A stretch of DNA of 64,000 nt from Sphingobium baderi (GTDB lineage Bacteria; Pseudomonadota; Alphaproteobacteria; Sphingomonadales; Sphingomonadaceae). The position numbers were made by a program, and so were the translations under genes. Position 1 is the first letter of the stretch; each line of letters opens with the position of its first letter. The notes beneath the pieces were generated by a model that saw only the letters and a list, made by a program, of their open reading frames with translations, was not told the origin of the DNA and ran no database searches. Shown here one piece after another: positions 18,129-26,889 of this stretch. The stretch spans positions 1,940,501-2,004,500 of the forward strand of contig NZ_CP013264.1 of NCBI RefSeq assembly GCF_001456115.1, written 5' to 3'.

Positions 18129-19202
18129 CTAATCGGCGATGGTTGCGGCCAGGCTTCGCATCCGCGCCACGCCGTCGCCCCAATTCTGGATGCGTTCCCA
18201 GAACAGCGTGCGAGTATGCGCGAAATTATGCATATGCGCCATCCGTGGGCATACGAACAGTTGGACATCGCTGGCGCTTTTGAATGCCTTGGGCTCGGCC
18301 CATGGATCCGGGACGACATCGCGTTCACCAACCGCAATCAGGACGGGTACGCGGATCGAGGCTGCTTCGAGCGCCACTGCGCCGGGAGCGACCATATAGA
18401 CACCGCAGGCGGGCGTGGTTGCCGAACGCCATGGAGGCAGCGTATCGAGCAGCCCGGCAGAAGCCTCCATATCGAGCGTCACCCAGTCGGCTGGCTCGTC
18501 ATCCCAGTGGAACGACCATTGGAATGGATGCTCGCCTTTGCGCGCAGCTTCCTTAAGCGCCTCGGCATCGCCTAGCTGTGGTCCCTTGGAGGCGGCAAGT
18601 GCGGCGAGATTGTAGATCTTTGGCGCGGCGAGCGGGCTGCGCCGGGAAATCCACGGCCATGTCGCCTCAGGCTGGCCAGGGCGCGTGGGCACGATGGTAT
18701 GGATGCCGCTATAGCCCAGCGTAGCGATGCCATCGAAAGTCTCGTGATTGCCTTGCGCCACAATTGCGAAGCAGCCACCCATCGACTGGCCTATACCTAT
18801 CCGCGTTGCACCCGGGACGGCCGGGAAGCTGTCGACAAGCGTACCCGCCTCTATCCGGTCCATGATTGCACGTACGGTCGCGTCATTGGCGGCAGCAACA
18901 ATATCGAGGTCAAGCTTGTCGTCGTCGGGAATGGTGGAATCGCCGAAGCCCAGATGATCGCAGGCGACGACGATCCAGCCTCTTGCGTTATGATAGCCGG
19001 CTTCGCCACCGCCCGATCCGTCGGGCATATCGAAGCTGTAATAGCGGCGATTATAGCCGCCGCCTGGAAAGGCGAAACAGACAACGGGTGGTTGCGCGAG
19101 GCCATCGGCATCGGGAAGAAAGACGCTGACCGCGACATGCGCCGGCATGCCTAGCCCCGCTGCCTCCGTCACATCGATGGTCAGTTCGATTGGCGTGCCC
19201 AT
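18129..19202 (-). CDS. Alpha/beta-hydrolase family esterase-like protein
   Basis: A 357-aa cytoplasmic hydrolase (no signal peptide). The oxyanion-hole region is FAFPGGGYNRRYY near residues 43-55, and the nucleophile elbow GIGQSMGG places Ser140. Probable acid and base lie in VGERDVVPDP and CPRMAHMHNF. A strong AGGAGGGG precedes the ATG. It is downstream of the 3-hydroxyisobutyrate-dehydrogenase-like gene with a 75-bp gap, probably one transcript. Substrate unknown; an ester or lactone is the default for the family. Confidence 0.83.
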   Translation of the reverse strand: MGTPIELTIDVTEAAGLGMPAHVAVSVFLPDADGLAQPPVVCFAFPGGGYNRRYYSFDMPDGSGGGEAGYHNARGWIVVACDHLGFGDSTIPDDDKLDLDIVAAANDATVRAIMDRIEAGTLVDSFPAVPGATRIGIGQSMGGCFAIVAQGNHETFDGIATLGYSGIHTIVPTRPGQPEATWPWISRRSPLAAPKIYNLAALAASKGPQLGDAEALKEAARKGEHPFQWSFHWDDEPADWVTLDMEASAGLLDTLPPWRSATTPACGVYMVAPGAVALEAASIRVPVLIAVGERDVVPDPWAEPKAFKSASDVQLFVCPRMAHMHNFAHTRTLFWERIQNWGDGVARMRSLAATIAD

Positions 19203-19277
19203 ATCACCCCTCCTTCAACCTGCTGATCGTCGGCGATTTTCTGACCTGCCCAGGTCACCGCTGCCCGTTGGTTATCA

Positions 19278-20063
19278 TTACTTTTGATAGGCGGCGGTTG
19301 ATGCGGCAAGTGCTTTCAGCTCGATCCCGGCCTTGTCGCCGGCAGCAAGCGCGGCATTCACATCCTTCACCATGTAACGATGCGACGTATCAAGCATGCC
19401 CTGCGGATCGGCATGAATGAAATGTGCCATGACATCGCTGGCGCCGCTGCACTGGACGAGTGCCGCCGCGGTCGATTCCCGCTCCAGCCCCAGCGCGCCA
19501 GCCAGCTTGATCGCATCCGCCGCCAATTGCAGATGTCCCGCGAACAGAATATTGTTGACGAGCTTGATCGCCCGGCCGGCGCCGCTAGCGCCGACGTGGA
19601 AGATCGCGCGCGCAAAGGAATCGAAAGCAGGCCGTCCCCGCTGGATCGCGTCTGCATCGCCGCCCACGAGAAGGGTGAGTTTGCCCGATGCCAGTTCCGA
19701 CTGCATCCGGCTGAAGCAAGTGTCCAGTATCGAAATACCAGCCGGCGCTGCGGCGGCGATACGCTGGATCGATTCGATGCTGCCGGTCGTGAATACAGCG
19801 ACGATGGTGCCCGGCTTCAGGTCGCCCATCACGCCTTCTGGGCCGTTCAGCACATCCTCGACCTGATCGTCGGAAAAGACGGCGATGCACAGCAGGTCGC
19901 AATCGATTGCGGCCTCACGCGGAGACGCGCAGAGGATGAGGTCGCCAGCATCGTCCGCTGCAGGAGCATTCACGTCGAACGCTCGGACGGTATGGCCGGC
20001 GGCGGCAACGGTCTTTGCTGTTGGCAGGCCCATCTGGCCAAGGCCGATCCATGCGACTTTCAT
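19278..20063 (-). CDS. 3-hydroxyisobutyrate dehydrogenase family NAD(P)-dependent oxidoreductase
   Basis: A 261-aa beta-hydroxyacid dehydrogenase, slightly shorter than the usual 290. The Rossmann loop is VAWIGLGQMGLPTAKTVAAAGH at residues 3-24. The catalytic lysine is in AIKLVNNILFAGHLQL (near 165-180). These enzymes oxidise 3-hydroxy acids or reduce succinic/tartronate semialdehydes. It lies between a TonB receptor and an alpha/beta hydrolase on the same strand. A decayed copy of its first 20 codons and ribosome site is found at 38870-39001. Confidence 0.88.
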   Translation of the reverse strand: MKVAWIGLGQMGLPTAKTVAAAGHTVRAFDVNAPAADDAGDLILCASPREAAIDCDLLCIAVFSDDQVEDVLNGPEGVMGDLKPGTIVAVFTTGSIESIQRIAAAAPAGISILDTCFSRMQSELASGKLTLLVGGDADAIQRGRPAFDSFARAIFHVGASGAGRAIKLVNNILFAGHLQLAADAIKLAGALGLERESTAAALVQCSGASDVMAHFIHADPQGMLDTSHRYMVKDVNAALAAGDKAGIELKALAASTAAYQK

Positions 20064-20361
20064 GTTCTCTCCTCGTACAATGATTGCTCACTCCATGATC
20101 AGGAGTCGTCAAGCGCCGACCCTTGCAACGATCTGGGCTCAACGAAAACCCGTGAGGCGTCGCATGGGGCCCTGAGGCCCAATTGCGATAGTCTTTGGCA
20201 GCATCAATGGGCAACGAAGCTCGTCCCATGCGGGTTGGCGGCCGAGTACCCCACTAATATCAAGCCGCCGTCCGCAAGAGCGCCTGATCCGGCATCAACA
20301 GTCCCGGCTATGAAACAGGCCATCCCATTCTTTCTCTCTAATGGCGATGGCCATAGTGCGC
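20064..20361. other. Intergenic region, no supported gene
   Basis: About 300 bp between the TonB-receptor hairpin and the dehydrogenase start. The sequence GAGGAGAGAAC immediately before the dehydrogenase ATG is its ribosome site. No clear terminator, tRNA or short gene was seen. The promoter of the dehydrogenase-hydrolase pair may lie here. Confidence 0.5.
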
Positions 20362-20396
20362 GGAAAGGGGCGGCCGTAACGCGACCGCCCCTTTCC
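20362..20396. terminator. Strong hairpin after the TonB-receptor gene
   Basis: A perfect 12-bp stem, GGAAAGGGGCGG/CCGCCCCTTTCC, with an 11-nt loop begins 22 bp beyond the receptor stop. The T-rich tail (TTCTTTTTC) is on the plus strand, while the receptor is on the minus strand. It is therefore at least an mRNA-end-protecting hairpin for the receptor, and a textbook terminator only for plus-strand transcription. Confidence 0.7.
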
Positions 20397-20417
20397 TTCT
20401 TTTTCTAATGCGTTCGA

Positions 20418-22973
20418 TCAGAAACTGAACGAGACGGAACCGCCGAAAGTGCGTGGCATACCCTGGAATTGCACCGTGGCACCAAGGCCGGTGTAGCTGT
20501 TGAAGACATTGGTGAAATAGGGTTGATCGGTCACATTCTTCATCCAGAATGCCAGCTCCAGCTGGGGTTGGTTGAACGTGTAACTGACCTGTGCATTCAC
20601 GAGGCCATAGCCGCGGATGCGCGACGCCTCGTTGGCAATGGCTACCGCCGCCTGCGCGGCTGGATCGCCGGTGGTGAAGTAGTCGAAGTAGCGCGACGAG
20701 ACATAAGCATAGTCGGCGTGCAACTTTAGCTTGCCTGAATCCATCATTATCGTCTGTGTCGCGCTGAGATTCGCCGTCCACTTCGGCGCCTGCGTAATGG
20801 GTTCTCCGGACCGATCGACCTGGACGGCGGACCCGCTTACCAATTGGGTCTCGAACCGGCTACCCTTCACATAGGATGCATGCAGATAGGCAAAGCTGCC
20901 TGACAGATCCATGCCCTCCCACGGCAGCACAGTGCCTTCGAACTCGACGCCGTAGGTGCGGGCCTTGCCAGCGTTGCTGACGAACTGGGTCAGGCGGGTC
21001 GCTCCGCCGCTGTCGACGAAGGTCGTGTTGATGATCCGCTGCACGTTGGATTGCCAGGCGTGGAAAAAGGCCAGGTTGGTGCGGATGCGCCGGTTCATGA
21101 ACTCGCCCTTGAAGCCGGCTTCGATGTCACGCACGTCTTCGGGCTTGAAGGAGCTGGAATAAGGCGGTGGCACAGGACGTGAGTTGAAGCCGCCGGAATT
21201 GGAAGCGCCACTGGTCTTCGCGTAGATAAAAATGTCTGGCGACACCTTGTAATCGACGCCGGCTGTCCATGCCGGATAAGAGAAGCGCGCCGTTTCCGGG
21301 TTCTGGCACCCCCCAGCTGGAACCGGCAGGCCGGCGTTCGGACCAGCTTGGCAGTTCGGCGTGGCGGACAGGCGAGGCGTCGTGCCACGGCGATTGATGT
21401 AGCGCGTATCCCATGTATAGCGGATGCCGCCAGTCACCCGCAATTCGTCGGTGAAATTATAGTTCACCTGCGCGAACAGCCCCTTGGACGTACTTTCGAA
21501 ATCGCCGAGCGTGTGGTCGCCGCCGGTGGCGACCGGGGTGTTGTAGAAAATGGCGGAATCGGAAAGTTCCGTGCCTGACTCGCGGAAATATATGCCCCCG
21601 AGAATATACTGCAGCTTACCGACATCGCCGGAGATCTGGAGTTCCTCGCTGAACTGATGTTGACGGTATTGGCTGATGAAGGCGCCCACGCCGGTGTTGG
21701 TGCCAGTCAGGTCCAGGTTGCTGCTGGTGTTCGACCAGCGATAGCCGGTGATCGACTTTATGGTTACCGCGTCGAGATCGATAGCCAGATTGGCGGTTGC
21801 CGACCAGGCCTCGTTGAAATTACCCAGTTCATCGATCCGGCGTTCACCGGTGGAGGGGGCGCCGAAATTATATTTCCAGTTCTTGGCGAGCAGCGTCGCT
21901 TTCTGGGCGTCAGTGGCAAATTCCGGATTGAGATATTGAGTAACGGGGCCGATCGGTCCCTGAGAGAAGTTGGTGAAGGTAGATGCCGGCACCGAAAAGG
22001 TCGGCGAAAGTGGGATCGGCGTGTCTCCAGGGATCGCACCCGACCGAACACCCTGCGAGATACCGTAGAAGCTGGCGAGCGGACCTGTAGGATTGATCGC
22101 GGCGACCGCTGTAGCGTTTCCGGTGTCCCGGTAATGCATATAGTCGCCGATCAGGTTCAAGGTTATGGGGAGCGCCTTCGATTCCCATTTCAGCGATCCG
22201 CGGCCATAATATTCGCCCTTCACGCCGCCATTGGCGTAGCCGAGCGCGGGATTGGGGAAATAGCCGTCATGGCGATCATAGCGACCGGCGAAACGCACCG
22301 CGACCTCGTCGCTGAGAGGCGCGTTTAACACGCCCTCGATATTGACCGCGTCATAATCCCCATAGCCGGCCTTTACATAGCCACTCAAAGTGTCGGTTGG
22401 TTGCGCCGAGGTCAGGTTAAGCGCGCCGCCCGTCGTGTTGCGACCGAACAACGTTCCCTGCGGACCACGCAGCACTTCGGCCGAGCCAGGGTCTAGAAAG
22501 CCGAGATTGCCTACTATTGGCCGGGCGACATAAACGCCGTCGATATAGATGCCGACTGCCGCGTCGGAAAAGGAATTCGGGCTGTTCTGCGCCTGACCGC
22601 GAATGGCGAGATAGACGATAGTGGACGGGCCTGTGCCACCGGTGCCGATGCTGAGGCTTGGTGCCGTGCGGGCAAGATCGGTCACTTGCGAAACCTGCCG
22701 CTCTTGCAGCAGTGCGCTGGAGAGGGCGGTCACTGCGACCGGCACCGTCTGCTGATTTTCACCGACGCGGCGGGCAGTCACTACGATATCGTCGAGCGAT
22801 CCGCTTTCAGAGGCGGTTCGTGCCTGTCGAGCCGCTGGGCGTTGCTCACTTCCAGCGGATGTTGTGCCCTCAGGAGCGGCCTGTCCGCTCTGGCCATAGG
22901 CATGGCCCGCTGTGATAAGTGCTGTCGAAGTAACGGATGCGCGCAGAAATGCAGCAAGCAACTGCCTGTTCAT
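20418..22973 (-). CDS. TonB-dependent outer-membrane receptor (1)
   Basis: An 851-aa ligand-gated channel of the outer membrane, energised by TonB-ExbBD. A signal peptide (LLAAFLRASVTSTALITAGHAYGQ) is followed by a TonB-box/plug start at DDIVVTARRVGENQQ. The plug contains VLRGPQGTLFGRNTTGGALN, and a 22-strand barrel ends at SVSFSF with terminal Phe. The start at 22973 has GGGGGAGAAT just upstream; earlier in-frame starts (23015) lack a signal context. The barrel end resembles receptor 5 (52487-54928), for example the segments around HAWQSNVQRI and VLPWEGMDLSGSF, so the two may take related ligands. An AraC regulator lies upstream on the same strand. Confidence 0.95.
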   Translation of the reverse strand: MNRQLLAAFLRASVTSTALITAGHAYGQSGQAAPEGTTSAGSEQRPAARQARTASESGSLDDIVVTARRVGENQQTVPVAVTALSSALLQERQVSQVTDLARTAPSLSIGTGGTGPSTIVYLAIRGQAQNSPNSFSDAAVGIYIDGVYVARPIVGNLGFLDPGSAEVLRGPQGTLFGRNTTGGALNLTSAQPTDTLSGYVKAGYGDYDAVNIEGVLNAPLSDEVAVRFAGRYDRHDGYFPNPALGYANGGVKGEYYGRGSLKWESKALPITLNLIGDYMHYRDTGNATAVAAINPTGPLASFYGISQGVRSGAIPGDTPIPLSPTFSVPASTFTNFSQGPIGPVTQYLNPEFATDAQKATLLAKNWKYNFGAPSTGERRIDELGNFNEAWSATANLAIDLDAVTIKSITGYRWSNTSSNLDLTGTNTGVGAFISQYRQHQFSEELQISGDVGKLQYILGGIYFRESGTELSDSAIFYNTPVATGGDHTLGDFESTSKGLFAQVNYNFTDELRVTGGIRYTWDTRYINRRGTTPRLSATPNCQAGPNAGLPVPAGGCQNPETARFSYPAWTAGVDYKVSPDIFIYAKTSGASNSGGFNSRPVPPPYSSSFKPEDVRDIEAGFKGEFMNRRIRTNLAFFHAWQSNVQRIINTTFVDSGGATRLTQFVSNAGKARTYGVEFEGTVLPWEGMDLSGSFAYLHASYVKGSRFETQLVSGSAVQVDRSGEPITQAPKWTANLSATQTIMMDSGKLKLHADYAYVSSRYFDYFTTGDPAAQAAVAIANEASRIRGYGLVNAQVSYTFNQPQLELAFWMKNVTDQPYFTNVFNSYTGLGATVQFQGMPRTFGGSVSFSF

Positions 22974-23475
22974 GTCATTCTCCCCCATCGCTGCTTTATT
23001 GCAGCTTTCATTCAATTCGATCTGTGATTGCGCTAACTGCGAGGCAGATCAAATCAAACAAGTCGAACGTAGCACAGCGAGAAATTATTGCAACCCAAGC
23101 AGATAATGCACATGTCGCTTAATTTGTACCAAAAATGGCAATTTCTTCGGCGACTCTCTAAAATAAGGTGAGACTTGAGGGTGCCATCGACAACGCCCTC
23201 AATCACCTGTCGCAATGCTGGTCGACATACTAAGTGTATGAAAGATGGGGGCGTACCGGATCGACGCAGACGGGAAACAACATTGAGTATGGGCAAGTAA
23301 ACAGTGGTATATTCTTCTAGAATGACTGCTTGACTGAATTTCAAGAATTTTGATCGTGATGCCGCAGGTATGTAGGAAACAATCTACCGCAAGCCCGATA
23401 AGCGAACCTTAGTTCGTTTCGTTACCTGTCTATGATGTCGGTTTGGGCTGATGGTTGTTTTTCGTTTGTTTACTA
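22974..23475. promoter_or_regulatory. Low-GC upstream region of TonB receptor 1
   Basis: About 500 bp between the AraC gene's 3' end and the receptor start, both on the minus strand. It is visibly A+T-richer than its surroundings (for example 23030-23165). A 96-codon minus-strand frame here has no coding character. The receptor promoter and any AraC site probably lie here; no convincing operator was identified. Confidence 0.45.
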
Positions 23476-24390
23476 TCAGTGCATGCTGGCCGGAGGTTGA
23501 CGGAATTCCTTCGGCGTTTGTCCGGTTGCGGTGCGGAATGCTGCCGAGAAAGCCGACGTGCTGCTGAATCCGCAACGCCAACTGATTTCCTTTATCCGGG
23601 TGTCCTCGGAGCGCAGCATTTCCTTGGCCATCGCGATACGGCTGCGCGCAACGAAATCGCCCAAGCTAATACCGGTAGCTTCCTTGAATACGCGCGACAC
23701 GTGGCGAACGCTCATGTTGCAGCCCCGCGCGATGTCGGCGACGCCCAATGGTCCCGACAGATTACCCATTATATAGTCAGAGATATGTCGCACCTGGCGC
23801 GTGCATCGAGAGGCGGGGCTGCGCGTTTCCTCCGACCCAACATGCCTCACCAGTTCGACGGCCAGGTTCATGAGCATGGATTCGATTACGGTCTTGCTGG
23901 CGAAGCCCGGTGATCGCAATTCGATTGCAATCCCCTCGAACAAGCGGCGCATCACGACATTCTGGATATCCGCGCAGGGATCGAGCTTTTGCATAGGGCG
24001 CTGGCCATCGAATATGTTTTCCAAAAAAGCTTCGCCCATTGCGACGCAAACGAGGTGTCGTTCCTGCAAGGCAGGCTGACCGATATATGGCCGGTGAGGT
24101 GGCAGATAGAGCACGTCCCCACTCAACGCGCGCCTGTCGTTCCGACCCATTGTGATGAGGCTCCGCCGGGGTTGCCGGTCCAAAGAATAATCGAGATAGT
24201 GCTTCTCGGGACTGAATGGCCCGCTGCTGGGCAGTACCCAGTTGAAATGCCGAATGTCGACCCGTGTGTCCAGGATGCTGGCCGTGGCTTCGATGTTAAA
24301 ATCCGTTACGCCGAATCTCTCCTGTTTAGTCCAGTCGCTCTCCGGTCGGAACATCTTGCCCTCTGTGCACCTGCTGTCTTTGATCTGCAT
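23476..24390 (-). CDS. AraC family transcriptional regulator
   Basis: A 304-aa regulator. The N-terminal 190 residues are a ligand/dimerisation domain of the type in AraC_binding_2-like regulators. The C-terminal AraC/XylS DNA-binding region has two helix-turn-helices: VADIARGCNMSVRHVSRVFKEATG and ISWRCGFSSTSAFSAAFRTATGQTPKEFR. It is upstream of TonB receptor 1 on the same strand, the probable target. A second AraC protein (41908-42798) sits beside TonB receptor 3, suggesting a repeated receptor-plus-AraC module. Confidence 0.9.
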   Translation of the reverse strand: MQIKDSRCTEGKMFRPESDWTKQERFGVTDFNIEATASILDTRVDIRHFNWVLPSSGPFSPEKHYLDYSLDRQPRRSLITMGRNDRRALSGDVLYLPPHRPYIGQPALQERHLVCVAMGEAFLENIFDGQRPMQKLDPCADIQNVVMRRLFEGIAIELRSPGFASKTVIESMLMNLAVELVRHVGSEETRSPASRCTRQVRHISDYIMGNLSGPLGVADIARGCNMSVRHVSRVFKEATGISLGDFVARSRIAMAKEMLRSEDTRIKEISWRCGFSSTSAFSAAFRTATGQTPKEFRQPPASMH

Positions 24391-24557
24391 TCCGCATAGC
24401 GTAGTTCGCGCATCGCGTCCTGCGCGAAATATCGCCGACTGGCTTGTAAGCTCGTCGATGAAGATTGGTGATCAGTGATCCCCATTTTGATGCTTCCTGC
24501 CGATGCCGCCGGTGCTGATCGTGACTTGCCCCCGAAGCTGTGCCTCTTTCTAGTTCT

Positions 24558-25544
24558 TTATGGCGCTGGCATTCTCAGAACGATTTTGCCGAACTGCTCA
24601 TTTGATTCCAGGTAGCGAAAGCTGTCCACGATGTCGGCGAGTTCAAAGACCTTATCAATGTTGGGCCTTATGCCACCTTCTTCGACAGCTTTTACGATGT
24701 CGGCGATCGCCCCGCTCAGGTCGATGATGGACGGGTCCAGCACCGATGTTCGGATCGTTAGATGGTTCGCGAACAGCGCCGCCACGGGCAGGGGCGTCGG
24801 TTCTCTGCTCAATATGCCATACAGGACATAACGTCCCTGAAAGGCTATGGCCGCGGCAAGATCGTTTATGCCAGCCCCGGCAACTGCGTCGATCACGAGT
24901 TCGGCTCCCTTGCCGTTCGTCAACCGCCGGATCGCGGTGCCGATTTCTTCCTCTCCAGCTACGATCACATGGCGAGCGCCTGCCGTCCGTAGTTGGTCAG
25001 CCTTACTTCGATTGCGTGTCACGGCAATCGGGATGGCGCCCGCCAGATTGACGAACTGGATCGCTGCCAGGCCCACGCTGCTCGATGCGGCGGTGATGAC
25101 GACATGCTCGCCTCGCTTCACATTCCCCGCCCCGAACAGGCATCCATGTGCTGTCAGGAATGGCGCCCAGAGGGCGGCTGCTTCGATCATGCTCAGATTT
25201 TCGGGATGCCTGATCACATAGCGAGCCGGAACGACGATCAAAGATCCCATCGTTCCGAACTCCGGTGCCATACGGGGGATGACGCTTGCGGCGTCGCCAA
25301 CAGCCAGCCCGGTCACACCGGCACCAATGCTCTCGATCCTACCTGCCGCTTCCTGACCCAATAAGGATGGCAGGCACGGAATTACCGGATGCTGACCATG
25401 ATAGTAGATCGAATCCGATCGGTTGAGTCCCACGGCTTCGACGCGAATACGGACCTCGCCTTGGTGCGGCGGCCTGACATCGATCCGCTCAATCTGCAAA
25501 ACCTCCGGGCCGCCTGTCTCGTGGAAGCGTATTACCTGTGCCAT
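24558..25544 (-). CDS. Zinc-independent MDR oxidoreductase (quinone oxidoreductase-like)
   Basis: A 328-aa medium-chain dehydrogenase/reductase. It has the GroES-like domain with LPSLLGQEAAGRIESIGAGVTGLAVGD and a Rossmann domain with VVITAASSSVGLAAIQ, the NADPH-binding variant of quinone oxidoreductases and enoyl reductases. The structural-zinc cysteine lobe is absent. The start at 25544 (MAQVIRF) is preferred because GGAAGGA lies at better spacing than for the earlier ATG at 25553. It follows the phosphotransferase-like gene by 17 bp, so the two form an operon. Confidence 0.88.
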   Translation of the reverse strand: MAQVIRFHETGGPEVLQIERIDVRPPHQGEVRIRVEAVGLNRSDSIYYHGQHPVIPCLPSLLGQEAAGRIESIGAGVTGLAVGDAASVIPRMAPEFGTMGSLIVVPARYVIRHPENLSMIEAAALWAPFLTAHGCLFGAGNVKRGEHVVITAASSSVGLAAIQFVNLAGAIPIAVTRNRSKADQLRTAGARHVIVAGEEEIGTAIRRLTNGKGAELVIDAVAGAGINDLAAAIAFQGRYVLYGILSREPTPLPVAALFANHLTIRTSVLDPSIIDLSGAIADIVKAVEEGGIRPNIDKVFELADIVDSFRYLESNEQFGKIVLRMPAP

Positions 25545-25561
25545 GATCGGCATTCCTTCCG

Positions 25562-26665
25562 TTAGAAGCCGTAGAAAGATCCGGTATCCAGATCCTTCGC
25601 TGCCGTGCCGAAGCGGTCAAGGCTGGCGACCGTATCCTCGTTGGGGTTGATATTGAGATGCCAGGCTATCAGTCCCCATAGAATCCAGCGCCGGTAATCG
25701 TCCCAGGCCGTATCGAAATCCAGCCTGACGCCGTGGCCCGACATTTCATCGCAATAATGGCGGATGAGCGCGCGCTCTGATGCCCGGCGTTGATCGATGC
25801 CAAGCGAACCGACCATGAAATAGGCGACATCCCGCCAAGGACGCGCCTTACGCACGATTTGCCAGTCGAACCACATCCTCGCTCCGTCGGGACGCAGATA
25901 ACTGTTGCCGATATGCGCGTCCCCATGAACGAGGCAAAGGGGGCTGTGGTCGCCAGCTTCCCTTTCGCATAATTGCCGATAGGCCTTATGAAGCCGTTGC
26001 GGGTCAGCGCTGGCCCAGGCGGGAAGAACCGCGAGATGTTCCGGCTTTTCATTGTGCCGCGCAACATAGTCGCGCATTAACGTCCAATAGTCGTCGCCTG
26101 CGGTTGCCGGCGTGGTCCCTGTCAGAAGCCATCGCTGACGATCAAGATCGGGCAGGGCCCATGTCATACCATGGAGCCGAGCCATTTCCGTCAATGCGCT
26201 GGCCATGGCATCGTGCGTCAGGCTTTGTCCCGACGTGCCGAATTCGCCGCCCAATGGCACCAGATCCTCAAGGATGACCAGCCCCTGCTGGCCTTCCGCA
26301 TCATCATCCCAGTCGGCAAGGAAGCAGCGCGGTGCCGGCAGGTCGAGCGTGCCGCTAAACAACCCGTAAAAGCGTGCTTCATTGACGCAGGCATTGCTGC
26401 TGAGCGGATCACCGGTCAGGTTGGCCTTAAGGCAGATCTGATCGGGCAATCCAGCATCCAGCGCGGCCTGATTGCGATCGATGGCATAGCGTGCCTTGCT
26501 GGTGTGGCCCTTGATCTCACTGAGCAGGTGCATATCGCTAATGACTGTACCTGGATATTGATGCCGCAACAGCTCGGTCAGCCATGCCGGGGTAATGGCG
26601 TCGAATGAGAGGGGCAGGCGTTCGGTCCGGCGCGGTTCGCCGCGGGATTTTTCAAAGGATGCCAC
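25562..26665 (-). CDS. Phosphotransferase-fold (APH/ACAD10-like) protein
   Basis: A 367-aa member of the aminoglycoside-phosphotransferase/choline-kinase fold. The Brenner-type loop CLVHGDAHIGNSYL and the metal-binding MWFDWQ are intact, so kinase activity is plausible. Homologues in catabolic clusters are often linked with acyl-CoA metabolism or unknown alcohol phosphorylation rather than antibiotic resistance. The start is a GTG at 26665 (VASFEKS) because GGAGAGAGG lies 7 nt upstream; the frame also runs to a TTG at 26686. It is first in an operon with the MDR gene. Confidence 0.82.
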   Translation of the reverse strand: MASFEKSRGEPRRTERLPLSFDAITPAWLTELLRHQYPGTVISDMHLLSEIKGHTSKARYAIDRNQAALDAGLPDQICLKANLTGDPLSSNACVNEARFYGLFSGTLDLPAPRCFLADWDDDAEGQQGLVILEDLVPLGGEFGTSGQSLTHDAMASALTEMARLHGMTWALPDLDRQRWLLTGTTPATAGDDYWTLMRDYVARHNEKPEHLAVLPAWASADPQRLHKAYRQLCEREAGDHSPLCLVHGDAHIGNSYLRPDGARMWFDWQIVRKARPWRDVAYFMVGSLGIDQRRASERALIRHYCDEMSGHGVRLDFDTAWDDYRRWILWGLIAWHLNINPNEDTVASLDRFGTAAKDLDTGSFYGF

Positions 26666-26889
26666 GGTTTCCCTCTCTCCTTGCAATTTCAGTCATTGCG
26701 CGCGATCTCTCGGGCCGCATCGTGTCCTTGCCGTTATCCGATCGACAGGAAAAGGCGTCCATCTCAACAAATGTTTCGCACTCGCCTACCATTTGCCGGA
26801 TCGGAGCCAGCATTTGAGACCGGTCCATTATGACCGTCTGTACGTTCTGAGCACCGATCTATGCACCGGGCAAACCATCCATGTCGACC

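Noticed and set aside
23054..23344. A 96-codon minus-strand frame upstream of TonB receptor 1
   Set aside because: In an A+T-rich promoter region and without coding character.
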